From positions 97,001 through 161,000 of the forward strand of contig BJKQ01000012.1 of NCBI GenBank assembly GCA_006538405.1: a DNA stretch of 64,000 bases, read 5' to 3'. Position numbers and translations under genes: made by a program. This DNA is from Hansfordia pulvinata. Taxonomy: Eukaryota > Ascomycota > Sordariomycetes > Xylariales. The notes beneath the pieces are model-generated. The model worked only from the letters and a program-made list of their open reading frames with translations, was not told where the DNA came from and did not search any database. Shown in pieces: positions 11,818 through 24,375 of the stretch (its first letter is position 1; each line of letters opens with the position of its first letter).

Positions 11818-14800
11818 TTACTAAGGATAAGTTACCACCGTATTATGGGCGCTTAAATTATTAAATCCGGTTACGGAAGGACGTTAAAGGGAACGACTTT
11901 AAGCTTTTATACGGCCCCTTTTATAATATACCACGGGAGTAACTTTTAAAGTTATAACGTTAATTAACAAAGTTAAAAAATAAAGGATAAATTTAAGTTA
12001 ACTCCTTTTTAACCGCGGCGCCGGTGCTGCTTATTAAAAAGCCGAGTAATAAGTAAAGGTTTTATATCGATTATTAAGCCTTAAATAAAGTTATTAAAAA
12101 AGATAATTACTTATTATCACTTATCTTAAAGACGTTACGGTCCTTTTTAAGGGCGAAATAAGTGTCGAAGTTTAATATAAAGGCTGCTTTTTACCGCTTA
12201 CGTATAAAGAAAGGTTAAAAACACTTAATTACGTTTAAAACCCGTTTTAGCCTCTTTAAATAACTGGTATACCCTTTTAAATTAATAAGCGCTCCCGCTT
12301 CGTTTTAGCGTTATATTAATACGGTATTAAGTGATACTTTAAGCGTTTTTATTATAATATTCCTTAACGACATCCTTATTTATAACTTAAGCTTTAAAGA
12401 GGATTATATAATTAAGGTGCGTTAAGTGTTATAATTATTATAAAAGGCAGGCCTTTTTTTAAATAAAAAGAAGTGTGAATTCGCGGTGAAGAAGGTAAAG
12501 TATTTAAGCTTTATTATTAAAGTAAAGGAGGAGATCCGCCTTAACCTTAAGAAGGTCCGGGTAATATAAGAATAAGAACCCTTTATAAACTTATATAAGC
12601 TCCGTAATTTTTTAAGATTTATTAACTTTTATTAAGATTTCGTATAAGATTATTTTTCTTTATTAAAGCCCTTATATCGATTAATAAAGAAAGGGGCGTT
12701 ATTTAAATAAGGTTAAGCGTAAAAGAAGGTGTTTTAAGCGTTAAAGTCCGTTTTTATTACGTATCCGGTCCTTTATTAATAAGACCTTAATAAGCTTATA
12801 ATAATAAAGGTAAATTGCTTAAAATAGGCCTTAAATAAATGCCTTTTACAGTATTACGGGTCCGTTTTTTACTTAATAACTTATTATTTAATTAACTTAA
12901 CGCCCGCGTAACGTAATTATAAGATTTATAATAAGGAGCTTTTTATAATCGTTATATACTTAAAAGCGTAATAAATAAAATTACGATTAATAACCGATCC
13001 GTTCACGGTCTTCACCGATTATAAAAACTTAAAATACTTTATAAAGTTAAAGTTATTAAGTAAAAAGTAAGCGCGTTAAGTAAAGACGTTATCCTTATTT
13101 TTTTATCACCTTTATTATAAGCTTAATACGTTAAAGGCCTATTTAAATGCTTTATCTTATTAATAATAAAATATTAAAGATAATAACGGTTAAAAAGGCC
13201 CGTTTATACGGTTAATCTTTATACGTTATATAATTAATATAACGTTAACGTAAAAGGAGGTTTAAGTAATATTAAGACCAGCCTTACCTTTAATAAAAGC
13301 GGAATTATTCGAGGAGGCGTTATTATAAAGATTATAAAATAAAGGAGTGTTAATAAATAACTTATATTATACACGCTTATAAGAGGTGTAAATAAAGGAA
13401 CGTAAGTTCTTTTAAGCCATAAAGGCAGCCGTTTAAATTAAGGATTATTAACTTAAAGCGGTTAATACGTTACGTTTTTAAGGACGACTTTAAGTCTTAA
13501 AGCACGAACCGCTTATTATAGCGCTTATTTAAAGGGTTTATAACTCTCTTTTAATAAGCTATTTAAGTTAATAAAGCACGTTCTTTATATTATATCGGGA
13601 CTTTTATTAAGATTATATATTATAAAACGTAAAGAGGTTTATATAAAATTATTATTACCGTAAAGCGTATTAATTTAAGCAGCGTTTTTAAGGTTTACTT
13701 TAACCTTTACCGTTAATAAACCGCTTTTAAAAGTAGATCTCGGTGGACTTTATAAGTCCTTTTTTATAAATAAATTTAAACACGTTACGGTGATTAATAA
13801 TTCTTACGAACCGCTTATTAAAGTACATGTAACTTAAAGCGATATCGTTTATAATAATAAAGACGTGTACGGAACGCTTTTAAGATTATTAATAACGTTT
13901 TTAAAGCTTCCTTAATCAGCTTATTTTTAATTAAGGATCGAATTAAGTAAGACGTTTTTAAACTTAGTTATATATTATAATAAGTATTTAATAATACCTT
14001 TTAATAACTTATTACTTATAATTTAATAACGGGATAAAGAGAATAAATTAAAAGGTTTAATTAATGCTTCGCTTAATAATAGCCTTTTTATAATTAAATT
14101 AAGTTAACCACTTACCGGCTTATTAATTAACCTTAAATAATTAAGTCTTTATAATTATAAAGGTTAATCTTAACCGCCTCCTTTTAAGTTTCGACTTATT
14201 AATAATATAATCTTAAGTGTTATATTATAATAAGATCAGGCCGCGTAACCCGGCGGATTGTATAAACGCGTTTTTAACTCACTTAAAAAAGGGTAATTAA
14301 TAAGCTTAATCCGTAATTATATATATTTAATAACGTTAATAAAAGTCAACGAATCGGTCTTATCGCTTTATAAAGCAGTTTTATAAAGGAGATAAAGTGT
14401 GGTTAAGCTTATATAATATTAAAACGGCTCGGTTTAATAAAAAGTTAAATTAAATATAAGGAAAGTACACGGTAATAACGGTCTTATCCCTTTTTACGGT
14501 TAAGCTTAATATCCTTAAAGAGATTCACTTAATCTTTTATATAAACTTAATAAAGTAAGCTTAAAACGACCCCTTTTTAAGTTAATAAGTATTTAATTCA
14601 CGGTTATTAACGATTTAAATAACTTAAAAAGATAGGTTTATAAAAGAGGAATTTTATATAAAAGTTATCCTTAACGTAAAAAATACGAAAAGCCGCGGCG
14701 GGCACCGGTAAGTGTTAATAAAATAAGTAAAGTATAATAACCTTAATTAAAAGCCGCTTTTCGTAATAACGGACACGATAACTTTAAATACGTTTAAGGC

Positions 14801-14830
14801 AGTATAAAATAACACGAAGTATAATAATAA
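11818..14830 (+). pseudogene. RT-RNase H-integrase-chromodomain of Pol, outer element, right of the insertion
   Basis: One frame (codons starting at multiples of 3) carries recognisable Ty3/Gypsy blocks in order: the RT entry block near 11835; the fingers/palm block near 12240-12310; the catalytic box reading FLNDILIY at 12360-12383, where the first Asp is Asn (GAC to AAC); and the RNase H end block reading FTDYKNLKYF from 13011. The integrase region follows, then a C-terminal chromodomain near 14640-14830 with the EFYIKVILN block. Many CAA/CAG/CGA/TGG codons are now stops. The enzyme is inactive. Confidence 0.85.
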
Positions 14831-15005
14831 GTTATAACCGGTTAACCCTTAATATCTTAATTAAAATAAAGCGTTAACGGTTTAAGCGGTGATTATAAAT
14901 TTAATAAACGGTTTTACTTTTTACTTATAAAAGGAAAGCGATAAAGGTAAGTAACTTATTATATTAAGTTAATTATAATATAAAGGTACATCGCTTTTTT
15001 ATACG

Positions 15006-15250
15006 GTACGGAGTTAAAGTATTAATACGTAAGTATATATACGGTATATAAGTATTTTAACCTTATACTTATAATAAGGCCGTAACGTTAATAAGTTAAT
15101 CCGTGCGCGGTACGTAAGTACTTTACTTTTATATTTATTATAAGGTTAAAACGTTAATAAGTTAACCCGTGCATAGTACGTAAGTATATCCGCTTTATAC
15201 TTATTATAAGGCTATAACGTTAACACGCCTTTATATTTAAGGTATAAAAG
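15006..15250 (+). repeat. 66-bp tandem array, first cluster
   Basis: The block ATAAGG...ACGTTAATAAGTTAA recurs with exact 66-bp steps (ATAAGG at 15074, 15140 and 15206), giving about 3.5 copies. It lies between the chromodomain end and the 3' LTR of the outer element. A related array lies at 17069-17266. Confidence 0.75.
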
Positions 15251-17068
15251 TATAATTAATAAAATAACGGTAAGGCCGTTTTATATAACACGTAATTTCG
15301 TGTTTATTATACGTGTTTATATATAATCGCTTTTATATAAAGATAAGGCGGCATTATAAAGGGCGGATATAAACACGTTATAAGGCTTATAACTTATAAG
15401 GATAAAAAGGATAATAATCCTTAATTTAAGGAAATCAGCGTTATAATAACCGTTATTTAAATTAATTAAGCGTTATAACGTAATATAATTCCTTATAAAG
15501 CGGGTATTAAACGCTTTTAATTAAGCGTTATACCGGTTACTTTATTTTTTCTTAATTCTTTTAACCTTATATTATTAAGATCTCGTTATATCACGGCTAG
15601 CTTATTACTTAAGGTTATTATTCTTTTAATAAAGTTAAGTGTTAAGGTCGTTCTTAAAGTCGTCCTTTTACTTATCCTTTTATAATAAAACTTAAAAGTG
15701 GTTAACTTAACCGAATTAATAAAAGTTAAATTAAAGCGAATTAAGGTTAAAGTAATATTAATTTTAAAGAAAAAGGGAAAGGGTAATAAGGCGTTACGTT
15801 ATACGATAACGTTACTTATAATTAAGGTCCGTGTTTAACACGTTAATAAAACGGGAGCGCTTTAAGGGCGTTTTATTAAGGTTAAAGAGCCGGTTACGCT
15901 TTTTATTATTACTTATATTAACGTTAAATATAATATTAAGTAAAGTGCGAGCTTAATTAAGCGTGCTTAAAGCGGGATTAAAAAGGGTGTTAAGCGAGTT
16001 CGTAACGTTAATAACGATTTATATAAAATAAAAAAACGCTTATAAGGTGGCTTCGTAATACGTAACGGCGGCTTTCGCTTTAACGGTTTAAGCGGTGTTT
16101 ATAGCCTTTTATAAGGTTAATTATCGGTTCGAATTATAAATTATATAAAAGAAGGCTTAATATAAAGTAATAACGTTATTATTATTAAAAAAAGCTATAT
16201 TAAAGATAATAAGTTATTATTATTAATTATTACGGTTATAAGTTAAGATTAAAATAAGTATAATTAAAGGGTTAAGGTCGGTTAAAGCGTTACCGTATAT
16301 AAATTAATTAATATTAAGGTTTTATTAAATAAGGGTATAAAAGTCGCGAAAAGCCTTTATTATACGGTTAAACTTAAAGGTAAGTTAAGCCGCGGTGCGA
16401 CCTTAACTTAAGACCGTAACGGCTTTATCTTAATCGGTAACCTTAATTATATCGTATAAAGCGTGGTGAAGCTTCGTATTATTAACGTAAATATACGACT
16501 TTTAATTATATATTTTTTTACTTTACTTATACTTTAAATAGCCTTTTATAATATTATTAAACGTGTATTATATAACTTTAATATAAAGGAACTTATTAAT
16601 GTAATTAATGTAAGTGGCCTTTATATTAATAAGAAGTTAGCTTTCTTTATTATTTAAGTCGTTATTAAAAAAGTAATTATTAAGGGCGCGATTATAAAGC
16701 GGTTACTTATTATTATTATTATTATTATTAAGTAAAAGGCCGCCGTTAACACTTAAAGCGGTGCCTTTTAAAGTAAAGTTAATAATAACGGTTATATTAA
16801 TATAAAGGAAAGATAAGGCTATATTAATAAAAAGAGGAGTTAATATAAAAGAGGTAAAGATACGGTTAAAGGGTTATAAGTGCGCGTTATAAATATATAA
16901 TATAAAAGGAAAGGTAAAAGGAGGAAGGCTTATAAAACTTAAAATAAGGATAAATAAAGGCGGGGTGGCGAACACGTTATAAAAGGGCGGGTAAATAAAG
17001 GCCTTGTTTACCGCTTAATAAAAAAGCTTTTACACCGTAACACGTATTAATCGGGTCTTAAGGTTTTA
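15251..17068. other. unidentified segment between the two 66-bp arrays
   Basis: AT-rich, RIP-mutated sequence inside the 3' part of the outer element. One + frame near 15734-16130 has relatively few stops, but I recognise no domain in it. It may be extra element sequence or an insertion that split one 66-bp array. Confidence 0.4.
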
Positions 17069-17266
17069 CCGCCTTATACTTATTATAAGGCCGATAACGT
17101 TAATATAAGGCTTATATATAATATAAAAGTATAACCGCTTTATACCCGTTATAAGGCCGACAGCGTTAATATAAGGCTTATATATAATATAAAAGTATAA
17201 CCACTTTATACTTATTATAAGGCCGATAACGTTAATATAAGTTTTAAGGACGGTACGAAGGTATAA
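17069..17266 (+). repeat. 66-bp tandem array, second cluster
   Basis: Three units begin at 17069, 17135 and 17201 (CCGCCTTATACTTATTATAA and variants), exactly 66 bp apart. They share the TTATAAGGCCGATAACGTTA core with the array at 15006-15250. The array lies just upstream of the 3' LTR of the outer element. Confidence 0.8.
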
Positions 17267-17313
17267 CTTATCACGCTTATTATAAGGCGAATTTTTATTA
17301 AAGCGAGGCTGTA

Positions 17314-17464
17314 TGTTATAAACTTAATCTTTTAACTTAATCTTATAATATATAATTATAGCAGCTTATAGGCCTTAACGTCTTCCTTTCTTTTTCCTCC
17401 CTTAAAGAGAATATTATTATATCGACGCACTCACGCGGGCACCGCTAATGGCTAATTTATAACA
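17314..17464 (+). repeat. 3' LTR of outer element
   Basis: 151 bp, the same length as the 5' copy, starting TGTTATAAACTTAATC and ending TTTATAACA, with intact TG...CA termini. A purine-rich stretch (AAAGCGAGG, about 17300) lies just upstream in the position of a polypurine tract. Confidence 0.88.
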
Positions 17465-18420
17465 CCTTCCGCTTTAACTCCTTTAAATGGCTTAACCCTT
17501 TTCACACTTAAGCCCTTATATCTCCTTTCCCGCGCACTTAAATTCTTATTAATTTTATTATTAAATCGCTTTAATTAAACGGACTTTAACCTTTTTAAAG
17601 GCAGAACCAGGTGTTTTATATAATACTCGATTTATTAACGATATTATTCCCCTCCCGCGCGGTGCTTCTCGTGGGCTTAATAGCCTATAAATCGAATTAA
17701 AATCTAAGTAGTACTGCTTATTAACGCCTTATTAATTAAGGTTATTAAGGCGCCTTAAATTAATATAAAAAAAAGTGATTTTAAATTAATTAAGCTTTTT
17801 AATAAAAACCGCGATAAAAAAAGGGAGTTATTTAAAAAGGCTCGCCGGTTATTATTATATTAAAATACACGTTTTTAAGGGTTCTTTTTTTTAATTTATT
17901 TTATTTACTTAATTATATTAATAAAGTATTATATATTAATTTTTATTTTAAATAAAGTAAATATAGATTAAGCTTTATATTATATAAGTTAAACACCGGT
18001 TATAAAAGTAAACCTTATATAAAATCCGGTCTTTATAATATCTTTTTAATTTATATTATCTTTTTTATAATATAAAATATTTCTTATATAATATATAATA
18101 TAAGTAATATTATTAATATTTATAATAACGATAATAATAAAGAATTTAAAATATGATATTAAAGATAAAGATTAATAAAATAAGTTAATAAGGAAAAAAA
18201 AGCTTTATTTAAGCTATTTACTTAAATAGAAATTAATTATTAAGGTAAGTTTTAACTTAATAAGTAATGTAATTATTATAATCGTTAAGTTAATTATTAA
18301 GGTAAGAAATAAGGAAGTAAGTCACGTATTTAAAGTGGATAATCTCGTTATATAATTACGTTTAAACCGGTATAATATATTATAAATATGATTATTAATA
18401 CACGTACGTGTGCACTTTTA

Positions 18421-18512
18421 AGTAAAGCTCCCCTTTCTTTAACCTTAAAATAAAAAAACCAGGCCACCTTCTTTTTAAAACTTCGCGATTTAAATAACTT
18501 ATATCCTTTAAC
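18421..18512 (+). repeat. right copy of outermost direct repeat
   Basis: Direct-repeat partner of 104-180, with transition-type differences and small indels. It sits about 250 bp left of the gene-rich boundary. See the left copy for the alternatives. Confidence 0.4.
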
Positions 18513-18765
18513 TTTATACGTAATTTAATTATATAAGTAAAACAAGTAATCCTTTTACGTAATAAGATTTATTTTGTTTTTCTTATAAATCATTCTTTAT
18601 ATACGTTTTTTTCGACTTATTATCTTTTTTAATTAATATTATTTAAAGGTGATTAATACGGGTGATTGAAAAACATATAAAAATAGATTTCATATAAACA
18701 CCGAATTGTTATATACTTTTATTAATATATAAAAGAATTAAACCTTTTCATCGAATTAAATCGGC

Positions 18766-21700
18766 TTATATCCTACCGTTTTTAATTACCTCCCGACCCA
18801 ATATTTCAACCTCGCCACTCTCACCCGTACGCCGCCGTTCTAAAACCCACGGTCCGTTGTCGCTATCGGTTCCATCAGCGCCGTCGCCCTTCTCGCGCGT
18901 GTAGGATATACTGTCGGCACTGCCCTTGTGGCGGTGGTTGGCCCTTTTGACTTGAAGAGCCGGGGGTTGATGTACTGCGAGTTCTTGCGGTGCGGTCATT
19001 ATAGACGTTGAGAATGCTGGCGTAAAGTCGGAGGCCGTGGGCGTCGGACTCATTCGAACGCTGCTTGAATCCGAAACAGGACTCCGCGTCGCCGTACTGA
19101 CCGAGGAAACAGTCAACGCCGACTGGAGCTCGTCTGTCTCCTCGTCCTCTAGCACAGGCGGGCATAGTGAGGAAGGCCGAGGCATTATAGGTGACGAGAA
19201 GAGTGGCGCAGGGGAGGCTCCGGCATTGGTACTGGGTCCCACGCTGGATAGCATCTGCATCGCCATCGTCGGGCTCCCAGAACTGCTGCCAGCGCCGACG
19301 GTCGAGTCATGACTTCTGACAGAGAATGACGAGTTTGTTCGCCCATGTTGAGCAAGCGCAGGCCCAAATTGAGAATCAATACCTTGAAGCTGTGTCCACG
19401 GGCTGCTGGAACTGTTCCAATCATAACGTTGCTCCATCGGCGAGCCCTCGCGCGAGCTTTGTGCCGATGCTTGCGACCCGCCCCAGGCTTTAGCTCGTAG
19501 CCGCTTGAGCGCCGAAAGCGACATGCTATCCTCATCATCGGTCACGAGGGCCAATTGCGCCAGACCGGGGCTCTGGATGGCGGCACTGTTGTTACCAGCA
19601 CCGCCCGAGGGTAGAGCAAGGCTCATAATCGAGTTGCGATTAGAGTACTCGGACCGCTCCGTGATCGGTGTCAAGTTTGGCTCGCGGGAGACGATTCGAC
19701 CAGACATGCTGCGATCAATTCCGCCGGGGCCGAAGTAGCCCCCGTATTGCTGCCCGCTGTTGGCTTCGGAATCGGGGTGCTGATGCTCTGATGTGAAGCA
19801 TGTGGTGCGTGTGGTATGGGTGCGGCATAGAAGCCAAACTCTTGCCCGTACCACCCGTCGCAGTCGTTGGCCAGCGCACTGGCATTGGCCTCAGCAATGA
19901 TGGCGTCATCGTCGAGCTCGTAGTCTTCCATATTGCTCTCTCCCCGCTCTTCCTCCTCTTCGTAGTCCTCTATTGACTCGTACTCAACCACGGTCGAGCC
20001 CGATGTGACTGGAGGCTCTATGGTGAGACCGGTCGACGGGGGCGAGTCGGCTCGTTGGAATTTCCCCGAAGCGGCGGCCTTGTGGGCTGCAGCAGCCAAG
20101 GCTGCTTGGTATGCGGCCAGCCCTGCCTCTTGAAGAGGCTCTGTGTTTTCTGGCTCGTGCTGACCCGGCGCAATGTTCGGAGCGCTGATCCGGGCATCCA
20201 TGCTGAATGAGGTATGTGCGGTCGATTCGGATGGGCCGGATATTGCAGAAGTTCGAGAAGTGTGTTCGGACTCGTGATTCTGGGTTTGCAAAGCCTCCTT
20301 GCGTTTAGCGAGTGCATTGGCAAAGAGTCCGGGGATGGGACGACCGTACTGGTCGGTGTCGTCCAGGTCGAAGATTGATTCGTCAAAAGCCGAGCCGTCC
20401 CCCTCGCCGTCGAATTCGTGGCCCAGCCCGTTGCTGAAGTAGAGTTCGTCGTCTTCGCCGAGTACCTCGGGGCAGGGACAGGTTCCTCCTGCTCAACCGT
20501 CTGGAGCACCGATAGGGGGTCGTCTGTCGATCCCACGCCCTGTATTCCCAAACCCGCGGGTGTGGATGACAATGGAGAGGGTAGCAGGGTCAGTGGGTCG
20601 TTGGGCAAATGCGTGAGTGTGGCAGTCGGGCGCAGGCTGTCAGGTGTGTCGCCGGAGACAGTCTCTGCAAATCCAATAGCGTTTCCTTCCGCATCTCTTG
20701 GTGTCGGCATCATCCCTGCAGACCGGGGCGTAGCGATGGCAGAGTTCGGATCGGAACGCTGGAAGACGAAGCCAGAGAAATTCTCTTGGTCATTGTCGGG
20801 GTCGGGTACGTCTAACCCCTCCACTCTGGCAACCTCATCGTGACCAAAGCCACCCTCCTGCAGTATATCGACGAGCCCATCATTGTCTTCCAAGCTTCCA
20901 AATCCATCGTCTTCGAGGGCTCCGAACTCGTCGTCTTCTATCCCACCAAAGCCATCATCGTCCAGATCCGCATTAACGCCGGGAATCCGTTCCTCTAGAT
21001 CGTCGTCGTAGTCGAGTGCGTCGTAGTCGAATTCGCCGTCAAAGTCGTCGAAACGCGAGTCTCTGGGGTTGAGTTCATTCTCGTTCTCTTCTTGCTTATC
21101 TTGTTGCTTTTGGCGGTGGCGCTGTTCCAGTTCTTTCTCCGACGTTGCGGCGCCCATGAGGTCGAAACTGAAGCGAGACGATGTGCTCTTCATGTGCTTA
21201 GGCAGGGAGGAGTAGACGCTGCGGCCTGATGCCTGGGACCGATTGCGCGAAATAAGTGATTGCTGGATGGACGAGCTTTTCCGCCGAGGGGTGCCATCTC
21301 TGGACGCGTGGCTGCCATCCGTATCAGGCTGCTCGGCGATTGAGGTGAGCGGCTCTGGCTTAGTGCTCGCGTCGAAGGACACCTGGCGACCGTGGTTCAA
21401 AGAGGGTGTCGAAGACTGAGGCGTCACTTGGTTCTTGGGCGGTACTCGGGGCGGGGTGTCGTCGCTGGTCCATGGGCAACATCCAGCGCTACGCGATGCT
21501 GTTCAGCAGAAAGCGGGGCGGTTGCCAGCACCACGTCCGAGGCGCGTAATGATTCTGGGTGTTGGGGAGTCGACGACGGCTGGCTTTGTGGTTTGGCCGT
21601 CTCGGTGGAAGGTGGAGGCGGGGGCTGCACAGAAGCAGGCTGCCTTCTACGACGTGGCTCACTGAAGTCATGAACACGTGTGCCCCGGATGCGCGGGTCG

Positions 21701-22749
21701 TACAGGGGCTCTTCGGGCTCGGTGCGAAGAGGAACAGACAATTCGGGGACATTTTGGTTGGTCTTTCGACGCAGCAGCAGTGTAGAGACGGGGTTCTTGA
21801 GGAAGGGAAGCCCTTTCTTGCCCTTGGGAGCCTCCTGGCTTTTGGCGAGGTCCTGAGCCTGGGCAGAGCCGGGGAGGAGTTTGTCGAGCAGCTGCGAGTC
21901 GGAAACGATGCGGGCGCCGGCGGGTCTCTTGCCTGACGGCGCTGTACTTTGCGCCTGGGGAACCTGAGGGGCAGCCATGGTGGAAGCTGCCTTGAGGGGT
22001 CTGGCGAGGGGCGGTCGCGAGGTTGGCGCAGTCGAGCCGTAGGGGGCATGGGGTGGATTGGTCAGAGAGATGGTCGGCTGGAGCTCTGTTGGCGAGACAT
22101 CGATGGTCGAGGTCAACGAGGTCATAGTTTGCCGGCCTCTTTGGGGGAGATCACCAGTGCTCATGGACGCCTCCTGCTCCCTGCGATAGTTAGCGAGAGC
22201 CAGGCCGCCCATGAAGCCGGTGGACTCGTTGAAGGGTGAGCGGGCTCGTGGTGGCGGCGCTGCGGGAAGTCCCTGCATAGTGGCAGGGACATGTGCGGTC
22301 GTCGGGCGCGGTAGTGCAGGCGACAGGATCTGTGGGGGCGGTGTGGTTGCGGGAGCATCGTTCTGGTGGGAGGATGGGTCGGCATCGACACGGTCGACGG
22401 TGGACTGGAACTTGGAGGGGATATCGAAGTCGGCCTGAAAGTCACCGAGATCGATCGACAAGCGAGCGTCGGCTGATGTTACGCGGGTGATGGGTGGCAG
22501 AACTGGCGCTTGGCTGGCATGGAGGGCCGAGTGTGAGGGCAGATGCGTCGAGCTGTAGCTGTAGGCGGGCATGGAGGAGACGGAGGCCGACGGGTCGAAC
22601 CGGGGATCGGCGGTCGAGGAGACAGCTGGGGCCGGAAGAGCGTCGGCGGAGGCATCGGCGGAGGGGTCCCAAGGGCTTGGGGCGTCCTGGGCAAGCGGGG
22701 ATGAGGGATTGGAGGGCCCGCGACGGTGGAAGCGTAAGTGGGACAGCAT
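18766..22749 (-). CDS. long disordered conserved fungal protein, with three frame changes
   Basis: I do not recognise a named family. From memory, fungal homologues share the C-terminal WVLERRRTGESGEVEILGRE block, but I know no function. The ATG at 22747-22749 opens a Pro/Ser-rich region. A segment with RIRGTRVHDFSEP follows, then an acidic repeat stretch (DDDGFGG, EDDEFGALEDDGFG), then DDELYFSNG and DTDQYGRPIPG blocks, DGWYGQEFGFYA and SREPNLTPITERSEYSN. No transmembrane or catalytic motif is visible. The frame changes by -1 at runs of G on the + strand: 21448-21456, 20469-20472 and 19774-19777. Adding one base at each joins all parts into about 1,328 residues, with no splice signals at those points. 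The stop lies at the edge of the AT-rich block, and the last codons are unusually AT-rich. Assembly error or decay could both explain the breaks. Confidence 0.72.
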
Positions 22750-24375
22750 GGCGATAGCAGCGCGAGGCACACTCTTGGCGGTTACTGTTTCTGGTGGGAT
22801 GGGGTCGCCGCCGGCGTGAGCGGCGACATGTCCTCGACGGGCGCCGTCGGAGAGGCGGCGGGGGATGGGGCGGCGGCCAGCGATGGGTGTGGCGGTGATG
22901 TTGGTAGTGGTGGTGGTGAAAGAGAAAAAGGAAGCCGAGGGTGCGACCACCAAGACGATCGCGTCGGATGGACGGCGGGACAGTGGTTGGCGCGCGCCGG
23001 GAGTGGGGGAGCGCAGCAGCTCAGGTTTGCGTGGTCGTCAGGGCCGGTGGAAACGGAGCCGGCGACTCGGGGTCGTCTCAGTCGTGGCTGTTGGTCACAG
23101 GGGCCGTCGCGGGTGAGAAGCGGCAGAGCGTGTGCGCGATGCTGTGTGCGCGTGTGTACGAGTATGTGCGTGGGTGAGTGAGTGGTGCTGGTATGTGGGA
23201 TTGCGGGAGGCGCGGTCGCGACGTCGAGTGGGGAGCGGCGATGGGACAAGCGCAAAAGCAGGAACCGCGGAGGCCGCCGAGGCAGAATGACGATACGACG
23301 GAGAGGTGGGCAAATGATAGCAAGTACCTCGACCTTTGAAGCCGTGGCTCCCAGGCCACCGACGACCGTGGTGGGAGTACCGGTACCGACGCGGCTGCAC
23401 CGGCTGAGGCGCGTTGAGATGGAGTGAGGCGAGAATAGGGTGGCCGGCACGTCCAATACCCATCACCACGTGAGGTCGGGTCACTCTCGTTCGCCAGCAT
23501 TGCTCTCTTCTATGGCCTACCTGCGATAGTTGCCTGCCAATGATGGCAGCCGTCCCTAACCTCGACTTGACTCGCCGGTGGTGAGAGTTGGATTGCGGGT
23601 TTGGTTGATGCGAGTACGAAAGCACACCACCTGAGACATGGCAATCCTCAATCGTCCTGTCACCAATCCCGATCAAACACCCAGATCCACCTCGACGATG
23701 GCACGCCAGAGTCATCCGTGAATGGGACCCACAACTGGAGAGGCTTGCCCGTCACCCATCTCCGACCCCGACTCCGCTTGAACACCGCAACGCGACTCCA
23801 TTGCGGGGCACGTGAGCAGATGTGATCTGAAGCCCGATACGACGGGCATCACTGAAACTGACGCATGCTGGCTGTTCCAGCCGTGGTCCGAATTGATTGG
23901 CCCCTCCACGCGCGGTCGTGTGCTGTCACAGAGTCACCCCACGACATGGCACAAGCGCGGTGGCATCGACGGGATAATTTCTTGGCCTCGGAATGTACCG
24001 AAAGGAGAAGCATCCAAAAATTACAACACCCAGCGTGTGACTGTGGGTCCAGAAAGATGCATCGGAGTCCATGGCACCGCAAGAATGACAAGACCCTCTT
24101 GAGGCGGTGACCGTCGCAGACACAAGAATGATGAGTTGAGTGCCATCGCATCTCTTGAAGCGCACGACTCGCCCCAGCGCAATGCTCTGTCAACGATGGA
24201 AGGTGGGCAAGAAGAAGAATCAGTCTTGCTCTACAAGATATAATGCCCTCTTCCTGATTACACTTACATAGATGGACACACGGATAAGACGGTACGTGAG
24301 GAATCAATACAAGGGGTTATGCATCAAGCGGTACTATGCCTTTATGCGACTGCGCAGGTGAACATTGACGATGTC

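Larger units (their letters stand above)
1637..17464 (+). mobile_element. outer Ty3/Gypsy chromodomain retrotransposon, RIP-inactivated
   Basis: Two 151-bp direct repeats (1637-1787 and 17314-17464) bound the element. They are flanked by CCTTT (1632-1636) and CCTTC (17465-17469), a 5-bp target duplication with one C/T transition. Removing the nested element and one copy of its duplication leaves about 7.9 kb. The order on the + strand is a Gag zinc-knuckle relic, protease relic, reverse transcriptase, RNase H, integrase, chromodomain, then about 2.4 kb of non-pol sequence with 66-bp tandem repeats. The RT-before-integrase order and the chromodomain place it in the chromovirus branch of Ty3/Gypsy. 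Every domain carries RIP-type stops, so it is dead. Confidence 0.88.
1..18765. other. AT-rich, RIP-mutated repeat block
   Basis: Sequence is overwhelmingly A/T, with TA steps everywhere and CA/TG steps scarce while CG steps persist. This is the footprint expected of repeat-induced point mutation, which turns CpA into TpA. No intact reading frame exists in it. It contains two nested Ty3/Gypsy elements and a solo LTR, annotated separately. The parts outside those elements (1-283, 820-1636, 17465-18765) are almost pure A/T and I recognise no genes in them. The composition changes abruptly at about 18,765-18,780, at the end of the first gene. CpA depletion was judged by eye, not counted. Confidence 0.9.

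Noticed and set aside
15734..16140. Low-stop frame in the outer element's 3' segment as an extra gene
   Set aside because: Seven stops in about 135 codons and no recognised domain; not distinguishable from RIP-mutated non-coding DNA.
1..18765. Possible centromere or subtelomere
   Set aside because: AT-rich RIP blocks occur throughout such genomes; no telomeric repeat or other specific signal is present.
23849..24307. 152-codon Cys-rich frame on the minus strand that could mimic a secreted protein
   Set aside because: No signal peptide at its start, and Cys placement shows no pattern.
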